Shown here piece by piece: positions 1 to 14,442 of a stretch of DNA of 64,000 bases. Under the pieces are notes generated by a model. That model did no database searches and was not told the origin of the DNA. It saw only the letters and a list, made by a program, of their open reading frames with translations. How positions within the stretch are numbered: position 1 is the stretch's first letter; each line of letters begins with the position of its first letter. The stretch covers positions 43,930,390 to 43,994,389 of the forward strand of contig NC_030384.2 of NCBI RefSeq assembly GCF_001625215.2, given 5' to 3'. The stretch comes from Daucus carota subsp. sativus. Taxonomy: Eukaryota > Streptophyta > Magnoliopsida > Apiales > Apiaceae. The position numbers were made by a program, and so were the translations under genes.

Positions 1-47
1 CTCTCTCTCTCTCTCCCCCTCTCTCTTTCTCCCTCTCTCCCCTCACC
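1..47. repeat. CT-rich microsatellite at the window edge
   Basis: The first 47 bases are almost pure pyrimidine (CT repeats with C and T interruptions). They lie about 315 bp upstream of the cyclin start codon, so they probably belong to its promoter or 5' leader. Pyrimidine tracts like this are common in plant 5' leaders. Confidence 0.8.
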
Positions 48-362
48 ATCTTTCTTTTGATATTAAATTTGTTCTTTTTCGATGTTACAAATTAATCTAT
101 ATGTGTATATATATCTGGATGTGTTTGATTGTTCAACAAAATTAAGGTCTTTGTGTTTGCGAGTCTGTTGTTTCACATATGATGTCTGTTTAAGGGCTTG
201 TATATTGATCTGTTTCTTTGTTCTACAAATCTGGTTTTCTTTGATTGGGGGTTTCAAGATTCATAATCCAGTAATTGTTTTCGATTAAAAAATTGAGTGG
301 TTTGATGATTTATAGCAGAAGAGGCAGCACCTGTTGCTGGAGGAGGAGGTAAGCAGAAGAAG

Positions 363-2293
363 ATGGCTGCTGAGGGGAGAAATCGTCGGGCCCTTGGTGA
401 TATCGGTAATCTTGTTACTGCTCGAGGAGGTATCGACGCTGTCAAGCCACTTCCTCAAGTTTCTCGCCCTATCACAAGGTCTCCCCCTTTCTTGCTCTTC
501 TCTCGTTATCGATATACATTAAAGTCAATAATAATCAGTACATTTGTATATGTGTTTTTGTGATGCTTAATGGATTATTATACGTCTTAGATTGTCTTTT
601 TTTTATTTTGGTTTTTATTTGTTGTGATAGAAGTTTCTGTGCTCAATTGCTGGCCAATGCACAAGCTGCAGCTGCTGAAAACAATAAGGTGTGAATCCTC
701 CCCTAAAGTTCCCTTACATGTGTGTGTGTGAGTTGTTTTGTTCTTAAGACTTTACGTCACTTAATTCTTGTCGTGTTTGATTTGCAGAAACAAATGGCTA
801 TTCCAGGGGATGGGGTTTTGGCAGGAATAGGGGGTAAACAAGCTGCATTACCATTGCCTCCTAAGGCAGCCCAAAAGAAGAAAGTTGTAGTTGAGTCCAA
901 GCCTGAAGATGTTATTGAGATTAGTTCATCCGAAACAGAACAGGTGAAAAAAGAGAGGCCTAACAGGAAAAAGGCCATCGAGGCTTCTTCATCAATGAAG
1001 AATGGCCAAACTCTTACATCAACTCTTACTGCTCGAAGCAAGGTATGTGACTTTTGTCCATATAATAGCGGTTCATATTCACTTAGTTGTTCACTGTTCT
1101 TACGATCTCTGATGTTTCTAATATATTTCTACATTACAGGCTGCTTGTGGCATAAACAAAAAACCGAAGGAGCAGATTGTTGATATTGATGCTGCAGATG
1201 CCACTAACGAATTGGCAGCAGTTGAGTATGTTGAGGATATGTACAAGTTCTACAAGGAAGCTGAGGTACTTTGTTTATCCTTATCGTATTAACTTTTGTT
1301 CTGTCTGAGCAAACCTGATGGTTCTAGTTGTGCAATCCTAATGATTAGTTTATATGTATTGGTGTAGACTGAGAGCCAGGTATCTGATTACATGGACTCC
1401 CAACCAGAAATAAATCAGAAAATGAGGGCAATACTAGTGGACTGGCTGATTGAGGTTCAACACAAGTTTGAGCTAAGTCCAGAGACTCTCTATCTCACAG
1501 TCAACATTGTTGATCGATATCTGGCCACAAAGATGGTGGCGAGGAGGGAACTGCAGTTGTTGGGAATCAGTGCTATGCTTCTGGCCTCCAAATATGAAGA
1601 AATTTGGGCACCTGAGGTCAATGACTTTGTGTGCATCTCAGACAGGGCTTATACTAATCAGCAAGTGTTGGCTATGGAGAAAAAAGTGCTTGGTAGGCTG
1701 GAGTGGAGCTTGACTGTTCCTACTCCTTATGTTTTCCTTGTTCGGTTCATCAAAGCCTCTCTTCCTAATGAGCCTGATGTGAGTGAATTTACTGATATTA
1801 TGTGTTTTACTGTCACTGAAAAAAAGGATCATGTTACTAACTTTTTGTGAAACTGTTGAACAGGTGAACAACATGACTTATTTTCTGGCTGAGTTGGGTA
1901 TGATGAATTATGCAACTGTGATGTACCTCCCATCGATGGTTGCAGCCTCCGCTGTTTATGCGGCACGTCGCACTCTGAACAAGACTCCAGTTTGGAATGA
2001 CACACTTAAGTTGCACACTGGTTTTTCAGAGGCTCAGCTAATGTAAATTCCAAATCCGTATATATATTATCTTTCCATATGCTAGGCCTCGTTGTTTGTT
2101 GTATCTATGCTGCATTGATTTTCATATAAATTTTCCTTGTAACAGGGATTGTGCAAAACTACTTGTTGGTCTCCACTCAGCAGCTGCCGAAAATAAGCTC
2201 CGAGTGATTTACAGGAAATACTCTAATCCTGAAAGAGGCGCTGTTGCGTTTCTTCCCCCGGCCAAGTCTCTCTTGCCTGCAGCAAACAATTAA
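363..2293 (+). CDS. CYCB1: G2/mitotic-specific cyclin, B1 type
   Basis: This is a B-type cyclin, the regulatory partner of a cyclin-dependent kinase at G2/M. I assembled seven exons: 363-478, 631-688, 788-1042, 1140-1265, 1368-1778, 1864-2042 and 2146-2293. All junctions are GT-AG and phase-consistent, giving 430 aa, a normal length. A destruction box (RRALGDIGN, residues 8-16) sits very close to the N-terminus and should direct anaphase-promoting-complex degradation. A Lys/Ser-rich linker follows, with an EISSSE stretch and the conserved LTARSKAACG block. The cyclin N box has MRAILVDWL at 204-212 and the B-type HKF signature at 217-219. The cyclin C box runs to a C-terminal PPAKSLL, as in Arabidopsis CYCB1 proteins. 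The start was chosen because it places the destruction box just downstream, as in the family. Mitosis-specific promoter elements would lie outside the window. Identification as B1 is firm; the exact paralogue number is not assignable. Confidence 0.95.
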
Positions 2294-3890
2294 TTTAGTG
2301 ACTGTGTTCCCTTTCAATTTTTTAAATATTTTATCGTCAATAATAATTGATGAGAATTATTTGTTGGATGAAATTCATATTATACAATGAAGTTTCTGGT
2401 TTGATCATGATTTCTCAAGTTTGCAACAAATGGATGTTTTTATTAGCAACATAGGAGTATTTGTAGAGTTGCATTTATACTGTCCTTTCCTCCATTCCCC
2501 ACAGAAATTAAGGACCTTGACTTTTACTAGATTATTTATTCAGTTATTATTGTTGATTGGACAAAAATTAATTTGTTGGTAGGAAACTGAAAAATGGTAG
2601 AGATCTTATAAAAAACATTGTTTGATTATAAAACTTTATCTGCTTAATTAGAAATAATTCTTCCTTTAGAATGTGATTTGTAAAGCATGTTGTACTCGGA
2701 TACTGAGAAAGTAAACATGATTAGATGAATTAAATCAAGAGCAAATGTCGATTGCTTAAACATTTAAAGTGAAGAGCAAATGTCGATTGCTTATTTGCTT
2801 GTGCTTTAATTTTGTTCTCAAAAAGATGAAAGTAGTTGGCAAGTCACATGGCGGCACTTTTGGCTCTCATGTGACCTGCTCATCTAAAATTGCATAGAAG
2901 ACGCATTGTATTTGTAATTTTCCCACCTTCCCCACCCACCTTGATGCTTGCTCCATAACAAACAGCCTGGGGTACATACTCCAGTCCAGAACATGGGATT
3001 TCAGTTAATGGACACTTCAGTCAAACTGACCAGATGTACACCCAGACATCTGTCTCCCGTAAGAATACGAATACCTGACAAAATCAAATAAAACATATTC
3101 GATATAACTATTGATTTTGCATCTCGAAACCAATCTGGTGGTTAGCATATGGTTCATTTTAAGATGCTTGAAGAAATTGTGACCTAATGGAGAGACTGCA
3201 TATATAGTCCAATCAACTCGACCACAAAAAAATGGTCCTGGTACGGTGAGACTTTTTTATACGAGTTTCATGATCGTTGGATGACATCCGATAGTGAAAT
3301 ATAACATTTTTATGAATATGATTAGCGTTTTTTAATCATTGACAAGTAAAATGATTATTTGTTTGTTTAGCGATTTGTTTTAGCTATACAATCGAAATGA
3401 GTACTTTATCCGAGCGGATGTTAGAAAATGCTGAAGTAAAAAGCGTCAAACATATTAAAAAATGTTATATTTATCCGACGACTATAAAACTATATGTTCT
3501 ATGATCTATCCCAAACATACATGTGATCGGGACCATACCCGTATATACACCAATAATGTACCAAAATCGACAAAAAACAGATACTTGAATAAACTAACCA
3601 AAATATTATATGCACTTATGAGTTGAGTGAGATCGACGTATAATTTTAAACTCGGGCTCACTTGATCACTCAACCTCAAACCGCATCAGGGCCGTTGATT
3701 ATTAGATGATTAGATCCATCGACCACCTAGAAACAGGAGGGAAATTAAGACAGCATCCAAGTCTCACTTATTTATTACATCTCTTCGACTCTCCCCGTAT
3801 ACAGATCTTCGCAACAACCACTCCCCTGTCTTCACACTCAACGCTCTTCCACTTCTAACACTGTGATCAAAGTCTCGGGGATCATAAACA
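2294..3890. other. spacer between cyclin and tubulin genes
   Basis: This stretch holds the cyclin 3' UTR and the tubulin promoter and leader. I see no coding exon. A weak inverted similarity exists between about 3270-3340 and 3440-3495 (both include an ATATAACATTTTT-like word), possibly an old degenerate MITE. No TATA box can be assigned with confidence. Confidence 0.5.
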
Positions 3891-3892
3891 AA

Positions 3893-4260
3893 AGGTTCGA
3901 ATCTTGTCATTTTTAATCTATCTTTTGCTAGTTGATTGTGTTCTGCATTTCATTCTATTGCATTATGTGTTGATCTTCAATCTAGTTACAGATCACGATG
4001 ATTTATTACAGTGTTTAAACGATACATTTCTGTCAGATCACGCATGTTATCGAGCGAAAATGGATCTGTTACACGTTCATTCTAGTGACTAAAATTTGAG
4101 TTGTTATTGGAACAAAATGTTTAAACAGAACTTTTCATTGAATTTGAGTTGACATCTATTTTGCATGATTATATTTCAGTACAATTAGCTATAAATGGTG
4201 TCATGAAAATGCTTTTATATAGTTTTTGATTATATTTGATATTTCTATTGTTAAATATCA
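3893..4260 (+). other. probable 5' UTR intron of the tubulin gene
   Basis: A donor-like AAAAG|GTTCG at about 3893 and an acceptor-like AAATATCAG at about 4260 bracket a T-rich stretch directly before the tubulin start codon. Leader introns are common in plant tubulin genes and often raise expression. This is inferred from splice-site appearance only; exact borders are uncertain. Confidence 0.45.
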
Positions 4261-4268
4261 GGTACAGA

Positions 4269-6123
<1,855 letters not shown>

Positions 6124-7401
6124 GTTTAACAAATGTGCTATGCTCGGTTCTTCGGATTCCTTTGTCATGTGTATTGGCGCTGAAAGACTAGGCTGAGTTT
6201 GGTATTGCGGATTATATCCCATTCACATTCTTCAAGCCGACCAAGGTAAGAGTGATTTGTTACAAAATTTGGGTTGTTATGCCTAATTTGTTGTGATTCT
6301 GCATGTGTAATAGTAATTAGTACATGTTTTGTCATGGTATATGCGAGTTTTAAGTAGTAATTCATGTTGAAGCTGCCTGCTAGAAGCATACTTGGTGACC
6401 TAGTGATTTGTCATGTAAAATGATTCATGCGATTTATAGGCAGTGCTGAGATGTAGTGTAAATGAGACTGGTTTGTACTCTGTAAGCTGGATGGTGATCG
6501 ATGCTAAAGAAACCTACATGATTTTAATAAGCTTCACTGGTCAATATTATTGTCTCTAGCCTCTACATAATTAAACGTTAAGCTCAAGTTTAAAGTAAAT
6601 TTTAAGCATGCGTTAACCAATTAGTGTTCATTAGGCAAGCGCCTTGATCTTCGAATTGTATACCCTTATCCAGCTTTTGCTAGGCTCTGTGGAAAAACTT
6701 CTCTTGTAGTCGCTTCAAACTCTTGAAATATAATTATGCAAAATATACACAACCCGTAAAATTAAACTAATGATTTATGCTTTAGAATAATCTAATAATA
6801 TACTATTATAAGCATACAACTTAAATTGTTATAATACCAAAATATTCAGATTAATTCGTCAGTTTGGATAATTCGTCTCTTCAAACCAATTTTTCTTACT
6901 TATTACATTGACAAGTATTATTCAGTCTAAAACTGCAAATGATTTTAAACCCGTCCTTAAATCCTAGGGTTCAGGCTCACAACCGTAGTTTAGTTTATGT
7001 TAAGAAAAGTCATTTTTTACTTGAAAGCCATTTAATTATTTGTTATTAAAATGTTACTTTTGAGTATAAAAAGCGAAATAACTACGTTTTTTTTTTAAAT
7101 TTCGAAGTCAACTTAAGCCTAAGCTGAGTTTATCTAATCTAATATATATACAAGTATGCCTTATAATTGAGTAACTTGAGTTGGCACAGGCCCATTATCT
7201 TTCGTTCTGGGTGAGTGTGAGAATATGGATTTGAAATTTAAAAAGGCCGGTAACATCATTTGGGCCCAACATACTTTGTTTATGGCTTCACTTCTTTATT
7301 TATACAAAAGCAGTAAAGCACATATGTGCTAATGGATTTGAAATTGCATAAATTAGAAATTGTATAAAAATAACCGTGAGACTGGGCAAGTATCCTATTA
7401 T

Positions 7402-7655
7402 TCCTATCCTATATTCCTTTTTTTTTGAACTACTGATACTTCATTCAAAACAGGAGATCATCAGAAAGAGCCTCCAACAAGCACATAGGATGAGGCGTGA
7501 ACAAATTAAAAGAATTAACTAAGTAAGGGATTTTAGCGTTTTTAAAAAAAGGTAAGGGATTTCAGCGATTCCATGGGCTACCTTGTTAACATTTTTCCAG
7601 ATAAAACAAATTAAAACTCGACGTAAACTTGCAAGACTTATCCTATCCTATATTC
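7402..7655 (-). mobile_element. 5'-truncated LINE insertion with 15-bp target duplication
   Basis: A 15-bp direct repeat (TCCTATCCTATATTC, 7402-7416 and 7641-7655) flanks 224 bp. On the minus strand the insert ends in a run of A preceded by TTTTGAATGAAGTATC-like sequence, typical of plant L1-type LINE 3' ends. Together these are the signature of target-primed reverse transcription. The insert has no coding capacity left. The class is inferred from the poly(A) tail, the duplication and the 3'-end style, not from a reverse transcriptase domain. Confidence 0.75.
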
Positions 7656-9747
7656 TTATTTATTACTCCGATTAGCTCCCCATAAATTTTTAAATTAACT
7701 TTTATCGATTAATTGATTATAATCTAATCTGACTAAAACTTCCCAATTAGTTCTGATAATTACTTTTAAAATTATGAATTGATGGATTAATTGATTAGTT
7801 CCAATCTTCGAATTTTATTGCCCTATTTCTAGGTTCACAAAGTGCCTAAGTGGTGGAGGGGCCGAAAGTAAATTTAAGGGTGGCTGTTTGAGGACGGTGT
7901 GTTCTGTAATTTTAACTTTCCAGTACAGTCAGAAACAATCATTTTCTATTTTCCAGTGTTAAAAACAAAAAAGAGGCCTAATTTCTGATATCTGCATTTT
8001 GATTCCACTCAACTAGAGTGGGCTATCCACCACATACAAAGTACCTTTCCCTGACAGCAAGTCCAGTCCAATCATAGCCTTGGCCCACTTCGAATTTGTG
8101 TATCTAGTGGTGCTACGCACTCTCGCTTAAATAATTTTTTATTAAAATCGATGATTCTTAAACTATAAGTTGAGCTGTACTATGTGGCTTGGTTTTATTT
8201 GTTTAAACTCCTTTTGTATATTGATACTGACTGTGTATAAATTTAGTTTTTATTTTGTTTTTGAATTGATATGAAATGGTATGTTGTGAAATGAGAAATA
8301 TACAAGTGGGGAATCCATGAGTAGTTGCTAGACCACTAGTATATGGGATGGAAACTGACATTTTGTATTGGAGCTTCGACTTTACACCTAATTCTGATTT
8401 GGATACTTCAATGGATATCATCGCTCTTAATAAAAAATTTATTGTTGGTTGTACAAGTATGAGTGTATTTATATAAATTATTTTAAGCTAGAAAAAAGTC
8501 TAGGTAGTATGTAACTAACTAGAAAATATAGATAATATATTTTAAAAAAATGGACACTTTGATGAAACATTTTTCCTGCAAAAAATATTTTATAATGATT
8601 ATATTTTGACAGATCAATAGCGTTGTCGTAAAATTCTATATTTATTAGCATATAAAATAATATATTATTTTTATGGTATAACTAATTCCATCCGAGGTAA
8701 ATGTGTTCGAAAAATTTTATATAATCAATATTTTATATAATTTAGACCACTATTTTTGGGTAACTTTTCAGAGAGCATGTTCTTATGTCAATTATAATAT
8801 TAATTATGACTTGAAATATCAACTTAATCAAAAATACAATGAAAACACAGGAGATAAATTGTTGGATCTTTGAGAGAAGGATGGAAATAAAATTTATATC
8901 AAATTCTCACTATATTTGTTTAATTTTTATGACCTCAAGTCGGTAACACGCCAAATAAGGAGTCACGTCTGACCAGTGACCTGACTTATGTTTATGATAC
9001 AAAATATACCTTGTAACACGAGAATACCTGTTGGATGTGTAAATAAAATTGACGGGAATGAATAAAGGACGGCACTGAGGACTATAGTATTGTTGGCATT
9101 TGTGACTCGAAGAAAAGACTGGTCAACGCGGCTATAAAAAGTCAAGGAATTTACCTACTAAGACCAAATCCAATTTTGTAGAATTAAACATGTTTTCCAC
9201 GTAAAAAAGGAGTAGAAAATATCTAGAGTAGTACTAGTCCATCTTTGCAGGGTAAAGCTCGTTCAAATTGACTTTCTGCCCTTCTAGTCGGTAAATTCAA
9301 CCACATTTTCGTTACAAACTAATTTAATATTTTTATTTATTTTATTTAAATATTTGACTACTCCCTACGAGATATTTTCACCGGTTCTATATATGACTTT
9401 CTATGTAACTAAAAATATTCACATTAATATATACAGTACTCAAAAATTAAATACAAACCGAGTTGCGTACGTCTCCAAAATTAAAACGAGCTGTACACAT
9501 GTTAATCACCTCAAAAATTAGTTGAAAAAATGTAGTTTGATTTATTGGTCGGTAAGCAAAGATTTGTGTGTTCAACCTTTTTCTAATTGTTTTGTAATAA
9601 ATTATTATTATTATGAGGACATTGAGGAGAGGAAGAAAGTGTGGGGTTTACAAGTCAAAGTTGTACCAAACTATTTTCCACCTCCTCCCTTGTTGAAGTG
9701 TTCCTGGTTCCTACCCCCACATAATTTTCAACTTTTGCATTATTGCC

Positions 9748-9798
9748 AAAAGATAAGTGAGAATTATCAAAAAAAAAAAAAAAAAAAAGATAAGTGAG
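9748..9798 (+). mobile_element. poly(A) micro-insertion with 14-bp target duplication
   Basis: AAAAGATAAGTGAG occurs at 9748-9761 and again at 9785-9798. Between the copies there are only seven bases (AATTATC) and a poly(A) run. This is the expected scar of a retrotransposed RNA that was truncated almost completely at its 5' end. A chance duplication by slippage is possible but explains the unique AATTATC less well. Confidence 0.6.
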
Positions 9799-10166
9799 GG
9801 CCTGAGGGGAAGCTGGAGCAATGCAACTAAACATGTAGACCAAGAGAATTTGGTGGTAAATTTCATCAAATTAAAGGTAAAGGTACCAAATTTGAGGACT
9901 TACCTTAATACAAGTCGAGAGAAAAGGTTAAAGTTATAACATGAAGGAAAAAAAACACCAGATAGGATACAATGTACACTGGTCTTTCCCCTGTTGATCG
10001 TAACTATCGACCTAAAAATGTCTCCTATTTTTAACAATAGGAGTTCCTAAATGTTTGCCTCAACAGTCTCAGGAACAACTTAAGCTTATTTGCCTGCACT
10101 ACTTACAATGCAGTTTGGATGAAACTTTGGTTGGTCGCTGAAATCACGCTCACAAAATTAGAAGAA

Positions 10167-13109
10167 CTAGCGACGCCCATTAGCCCAATGCCTTTTATGG
10201 TTGTTGCCAGGCTTGCCGTGGGAATTTTTATGGCCAAGATCCTGCTTGGGAAGATCATGCAATTCCATAACCTGGATTGTCCGCTGCCTCTTAGCTGACA
10301 AGAAAATTGTTGAAAGGACGTAATCAGATTCAACTCAAATCTTCTACACTTGCTACAATATTAATATAATTGTTTAAGCAATCTTTCTCTCACAAAATTT
10401 TTCACTTGGAAGACAATTTTAGAGTTTAAAAGAAGGATCTAAAGAGTGTTCTTTCAGCTTTATTGCAAATGGTCAGGATATAAGTAAGCCTAGAGAAATT
10501 GTATCAAGCTTCAAGGTTGCAACGGCTCAATATTCATAGGTGGACCAGAGTTTAAAAAGAATAGATATAGGAACAAACCATTCTCAGCTTGTTGGTATCG
10601 TTCCTGGAGCTTCCTCTTAGTAGCTTCAAGTTTTTCTTGAACAGAAGCCTCATTTGAATGCCTTGGTATCTGGTAATCAAATAGAATGATCATCAGAACA
10701 AATTTCAAGCAAATTCCAAAAAAAAAATCTGTTACTACAAAACCTACATTTTGTTGAGACGCAGGTGGCCTCTGAATTGCAACTTTTTCTGGTTTCTGCT
10801 GCAACTTTGTCTCGGTGTGAACCCTCTGATTCGCACTTTGTTTTACAGGTCTTGAAGCTCTAGTGTCTGCAACTGGCAGCTTTGGTTTCAAAGAAGCAAC
10901 TTGTTTATTTAGTGAAGCATCTAGTTTCCTGCTTTCAATTTTTTTGTCCTTTGGCGGAGTGATGGACTCAACAGGAAGGCATTGCCTGTGCTTCACAATT
11001 CTGTTGTTCTGCACCTGTTTCCTACCAGTCTCTTTGTTCTCGTCGAGTTTGCCACAATGTGCAGGATCTGGATGGTGACCAATAAGAATTTATGGGTTGT
11101 TAGATAAAATTGGAACTGTGCGATAAGAAACCATATACTAAAAGCAATGTGAGTTGCTTAGAAGGAATTATATAACTTACTCTCTTCATCTTCCAAGCCA
11201 TCAAAGAACTTCAGGAGCAGAAATGATTAGAAGAGAAAAAAGCGTTAATAACTCAGGACCAGAAAACTATACTGTAAAATCAATGAAGATTCCAAAAGAC
11301 AACATTATACTCATACCCGAGAAAACTCCATTGTAGCTGGCTGAGTAGCCAAAAATGTTAAATCATCCAATGGAGGTGAAGGCAGCCCATTCTCTTCATC
11401 AACAACAGTGGAGGGGTTAACAGATTCTGGGGTAGCACCTTCAGGGGCACCTAATATATTTTATCAAACTTATCAGAATTTACACTCATAATCAATCACA
11501 AAATCTAGGAACGTTGTTATTCTTTAACAAGACTTATGTATATGCTACCTGCTTCTGTTGCTGTGGTATTTACCCACTCATCCACCAGAACCTTCCAGAC
11601 CCTGTGATTCATGTAATTAGTTGACAAGAATGATACACTAAACAGCTAAGAGAATGATTCTAGTAACACACATTAACAAAATAACAAAATGGATTGAATT
11701 AGATATTAAGAATAATAAATATATATCAATCGTGATGACAGTTAGATTCGTTGATCCGCACAGAAAAACTGAAAACAGAAAACAAACTTTAGGAGATATC
11801 TGCGCGGGGAAGATTTGGTAAGCCCGCAGCCAAAATCTTCCTCTTGTTTAGCAATAATAGAAACCGTTAAAAGTTACTTGAAACAGTTCCCTTTTATATA
11901 CAAATAAACTAGTCCAAATGAGTTAGCTTCCTTTACCCCCTATACTGATAAAAAAAACATCTCGTGGGCGTCACAAAAACTGAAATTAAGGATATACGGT
12001 AAACGTAGCGAAAAGTACGGAACTAGCTATATGATTGCTGCAAAATTTCAATGACATCAAGCTTAATTTGGCATCCTACACCACATATATAGTATAGTAT
12101 TTCACAATTACAATTATACACAAGCGACAAAGATATGCATACTCAATGAGTGTGCGAGCTAGTTGACGGATGTCCTTTGAGCCATGCTTTCGGAGAACAT
12201 TAACAGTTTTTCCAATCTCAGTGGCCTGAATAAGGGTTACTCAGTAAGCCATGATTGATAACAAGGAACATGTCTAACAATTTACAACTAACATATAAAA
12301 CATATGGCTTGACAATTATCAATAACAAGCAACAAAAACCATTATTCATACCTTCAGAGTTTCCACAGACAACGCCATCAATTCAAGCCGCCTTAATGAA
12401 TCAATAACCAACGAAATTGGCTGTTAAAACAAGAAAACATTCGTCAAAAACCTAATCTAACATGAACAATTCAACTCAAAGTCTCAAACTAATCAATTAA
12501 ATACAAGCAATCAAATCATCATTCATAATCATATCAACAATCTGAATAGAGCTACATAACAAAACACAAAAACAGATAATTCTTGAAACAAATGAAACAG
12601 GAGACTTATTACAATCAAGATAGGGAACAAACCTCATCTTCACTGTTCTCCAAAATCTCTTTAATCCTCAAAACCTCTCCATGAATCTGTAACTCCTTTT
12701 CCAACTCATCAGTTAACGCCTCGGCATCGTCATAACTAAGCTGACTAACCATCTGATCATTCATCTGACCAGCATGCTGATCATCATCATCATGATCATC
12801 TTTACAACTATCCACCTTGCTCTCCTTACTCCTCCCACCCTCAAATTCAAAACCACCATCATTCTTAAACTCCTCCTCATCATCAACACCCTCTAATTTC
12901 ACACCCAGCTCAACATGATCACAACCAACACATTTAATCAATTTAGAAGAAAACAAAGTCTCAGCAATCCGATCTCTCCTCAACTTAAACTCTTTTGGAC
13001 AATCAGAAGCAGCAACATAGATAGCGTGTTCAATTATATCAAATATATCAGAATTACAACTACTTCTAAAAAACTCCCTCCATTTATCTAAATTCTTTAA
13101 ACCTGCCAT
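10167..13109 (-). CDS. MED26: Mediator subunit 26-like protein (TFIIS N-terminal domain)
   Basis: This protein is a likely MED26 subunit of Mediator, which links transcription factors and elongation factors to RNA polymerase II in the nucleus. Nine minus-strand exons were assembled: 13109-12633, 12420-12352, 12225-12143, 11601-11549, 11450-11317, 11208-11181, 11067-10748, 10669-10579 and 10294-10167. All are GT-AG and phase-consistent, giving 460 aa. The N-terminus (LDKWREFFRSS, then DIFDIIEHAI and GCDHVEL) matches plant MED26b-type proteins. A Glu/Asp-rich linker follows. The TFIIS-N (LW) helical domain spans exons 2-4, with ETLKATEIGKTVNVLRKHGS and the Trp-rich EVWKVLVDEW. A conserved FFDGLEDE box is in exon 6, a Lys-rich region in exon 7, and a C-terminal EKLEATKRKLQERYQQAEN helix leads into a basic end (HWANGRR). 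No break is visible. Family assignment comes from remembered homologues and motif order. Confidence 0.9.
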
Positions 13110-13916
13110 ACCTCGAGTTGACTCGCAACTCGGAGCACAACCCAGGTCCTAGAATTCAATTCTTGACAATACCCAGAAATCAAAATTTGACCTTTATGAT
13201 CAAGAATTTATGAAGCTGATATGAATTGAATTGCAGAGATAAAAGGTTGGTAGTTGATCTATATATCGATTAAAAGGGTGAAGAAAACTGATAACGCCAG
13301 AGGCTTTTGTTTAGTTGTGAATTACAATTAATAGAGGATGACGAAAAGAATTGAAAGCAAACAAAATCAATGTGAAATCGAAAGAATTATCCAGATATGA
13401 TGCTATTTCATGTATATTAGAAAAGTTATTTTATTCTGCACGAAGAATATATGTGTGTATATCTCAAACGAAATCTAAACCTACAGAGAATGGGTTTTAT
13501 GAGAATTAAAGTATTCGATACTCAAAAATAAATGTATATGTATTTCCAAGAATATTATATATGGAAGTATATGCGATATGAGATACGGTCTTGACTATAA
13601 AGATTTGGCATGAGAAACAGATAACTGCAATTTTCCTAAACTGTGCATCAATTTTCCGACGGTCCATTGGAAATGACTAATAGTGCTGTTTATCAGGATT
13701 GTTAATAAATGGAAGAATTTATTTAAATAAATTATATTTATGCACTGTATTTTCTTGTTTGTAAAAATAAATATTTATTTTCAAAAGGAAAAAACACACA
13801 TTTACGTATTTCAGAAAAATGACTTATTTATGATAAATAAGATAAGATAAATTAATACATTTACTTAAAAATTATAATATCTTATCAGAAAATCATATCT
13901 AAATCATATCAAGAGT

Positions 13917-14200
13917 ACGCGAGGATCGTATCGGATAAATATATGCTAACATTAATCACATATACATCTATTACACGTTGAGTATACGTAATTTGTTGGT
14001 AATTTATATTTGTGAACTATAATATGTATCATGTATACGTATTTTATTCAGACTTCTTAAACACGAGAGGATCGTATCGGATAGGTATATCCTAATATTA
14101 ATTGTACATATATCTACATCTACTGGACGTTCAATATATGTAATTTGTTTGTCAATTATTTTTCTGAACTATGGTACACGTCATGCATACATATTTTATA
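13917..14200. repeat. divergent direct repeat, two units of about 135 bp
   Basis: Unit 1 (about 13917-14048) and unit 2 (about 14062-14200) both start with GAGGATCGTATCGGATA. They share ordered blocks: ACATATACATCTA-like sequence, a TATACGTAATTTGTT-like word, GAACTAT and a terminal TATTTTAT. The units differ at many positions, so the duplication is old. No coding potential or terminal inverted repeat was seen. Confidence 0.7.
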
Positions 14201-14212
14201 AAAATATATACA

Positions 14213-14442
14213 CTCCCTCCATCCCACCAGGATGTTGACGTTCACTGTTCGCACGCATTTTGAGGCTCTTATAAAGTATAGTTCAATAATGTTTTTTTTA
14301 ATTTTTTTTTTAATAAAAATTTAAACGTCAAACTTTTTTTCAGGATTTTTTTTAAAATAAATATATGATGTAAGTATACTTTATATGAGCGTTAAAATAC
14401 GTGCCAAAAAGTAACGTAAAGAACCTGGTGGGACGGAGGGAG
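14213..14442. mobile_element. Stowaway-type MITE
   Basis: The element starts CTCCCTCCATCCCACCAGG and ends with the matching inverted end (CCTGGTGGGACGGAGGGAG), followed by TA. The left target TA appears mutated to CA. The total is 230 bp with no coding capacity. These ends are diagnostic of Stowaway MITEs, non-autonomous relatives of Tc1/mariner elements. Confidence 0.9.

Larger units (their letters stand above)
6124..10100. other. spacer after the tubulin gene
   Basis: The first few hundred bases are the tubulin 3' UTR. The rest is AT-rich with no exon I can support. It contains a truncated LINE (7402-7655) and a poly(A) insertion scar (9748-9798), listed separately. The 3' UTR of the minus-strand MED26-like gene probably occupies the last 100-200 bases. 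Confidence 0.6.

Noticed and set aside
3893..3903. GGTTCGAATC, which looks like a tRNA T-loop
   Set aside because: No acceptor, D or anticodon arm could be folded around it; it lies at the probable tubulin leader donor site.
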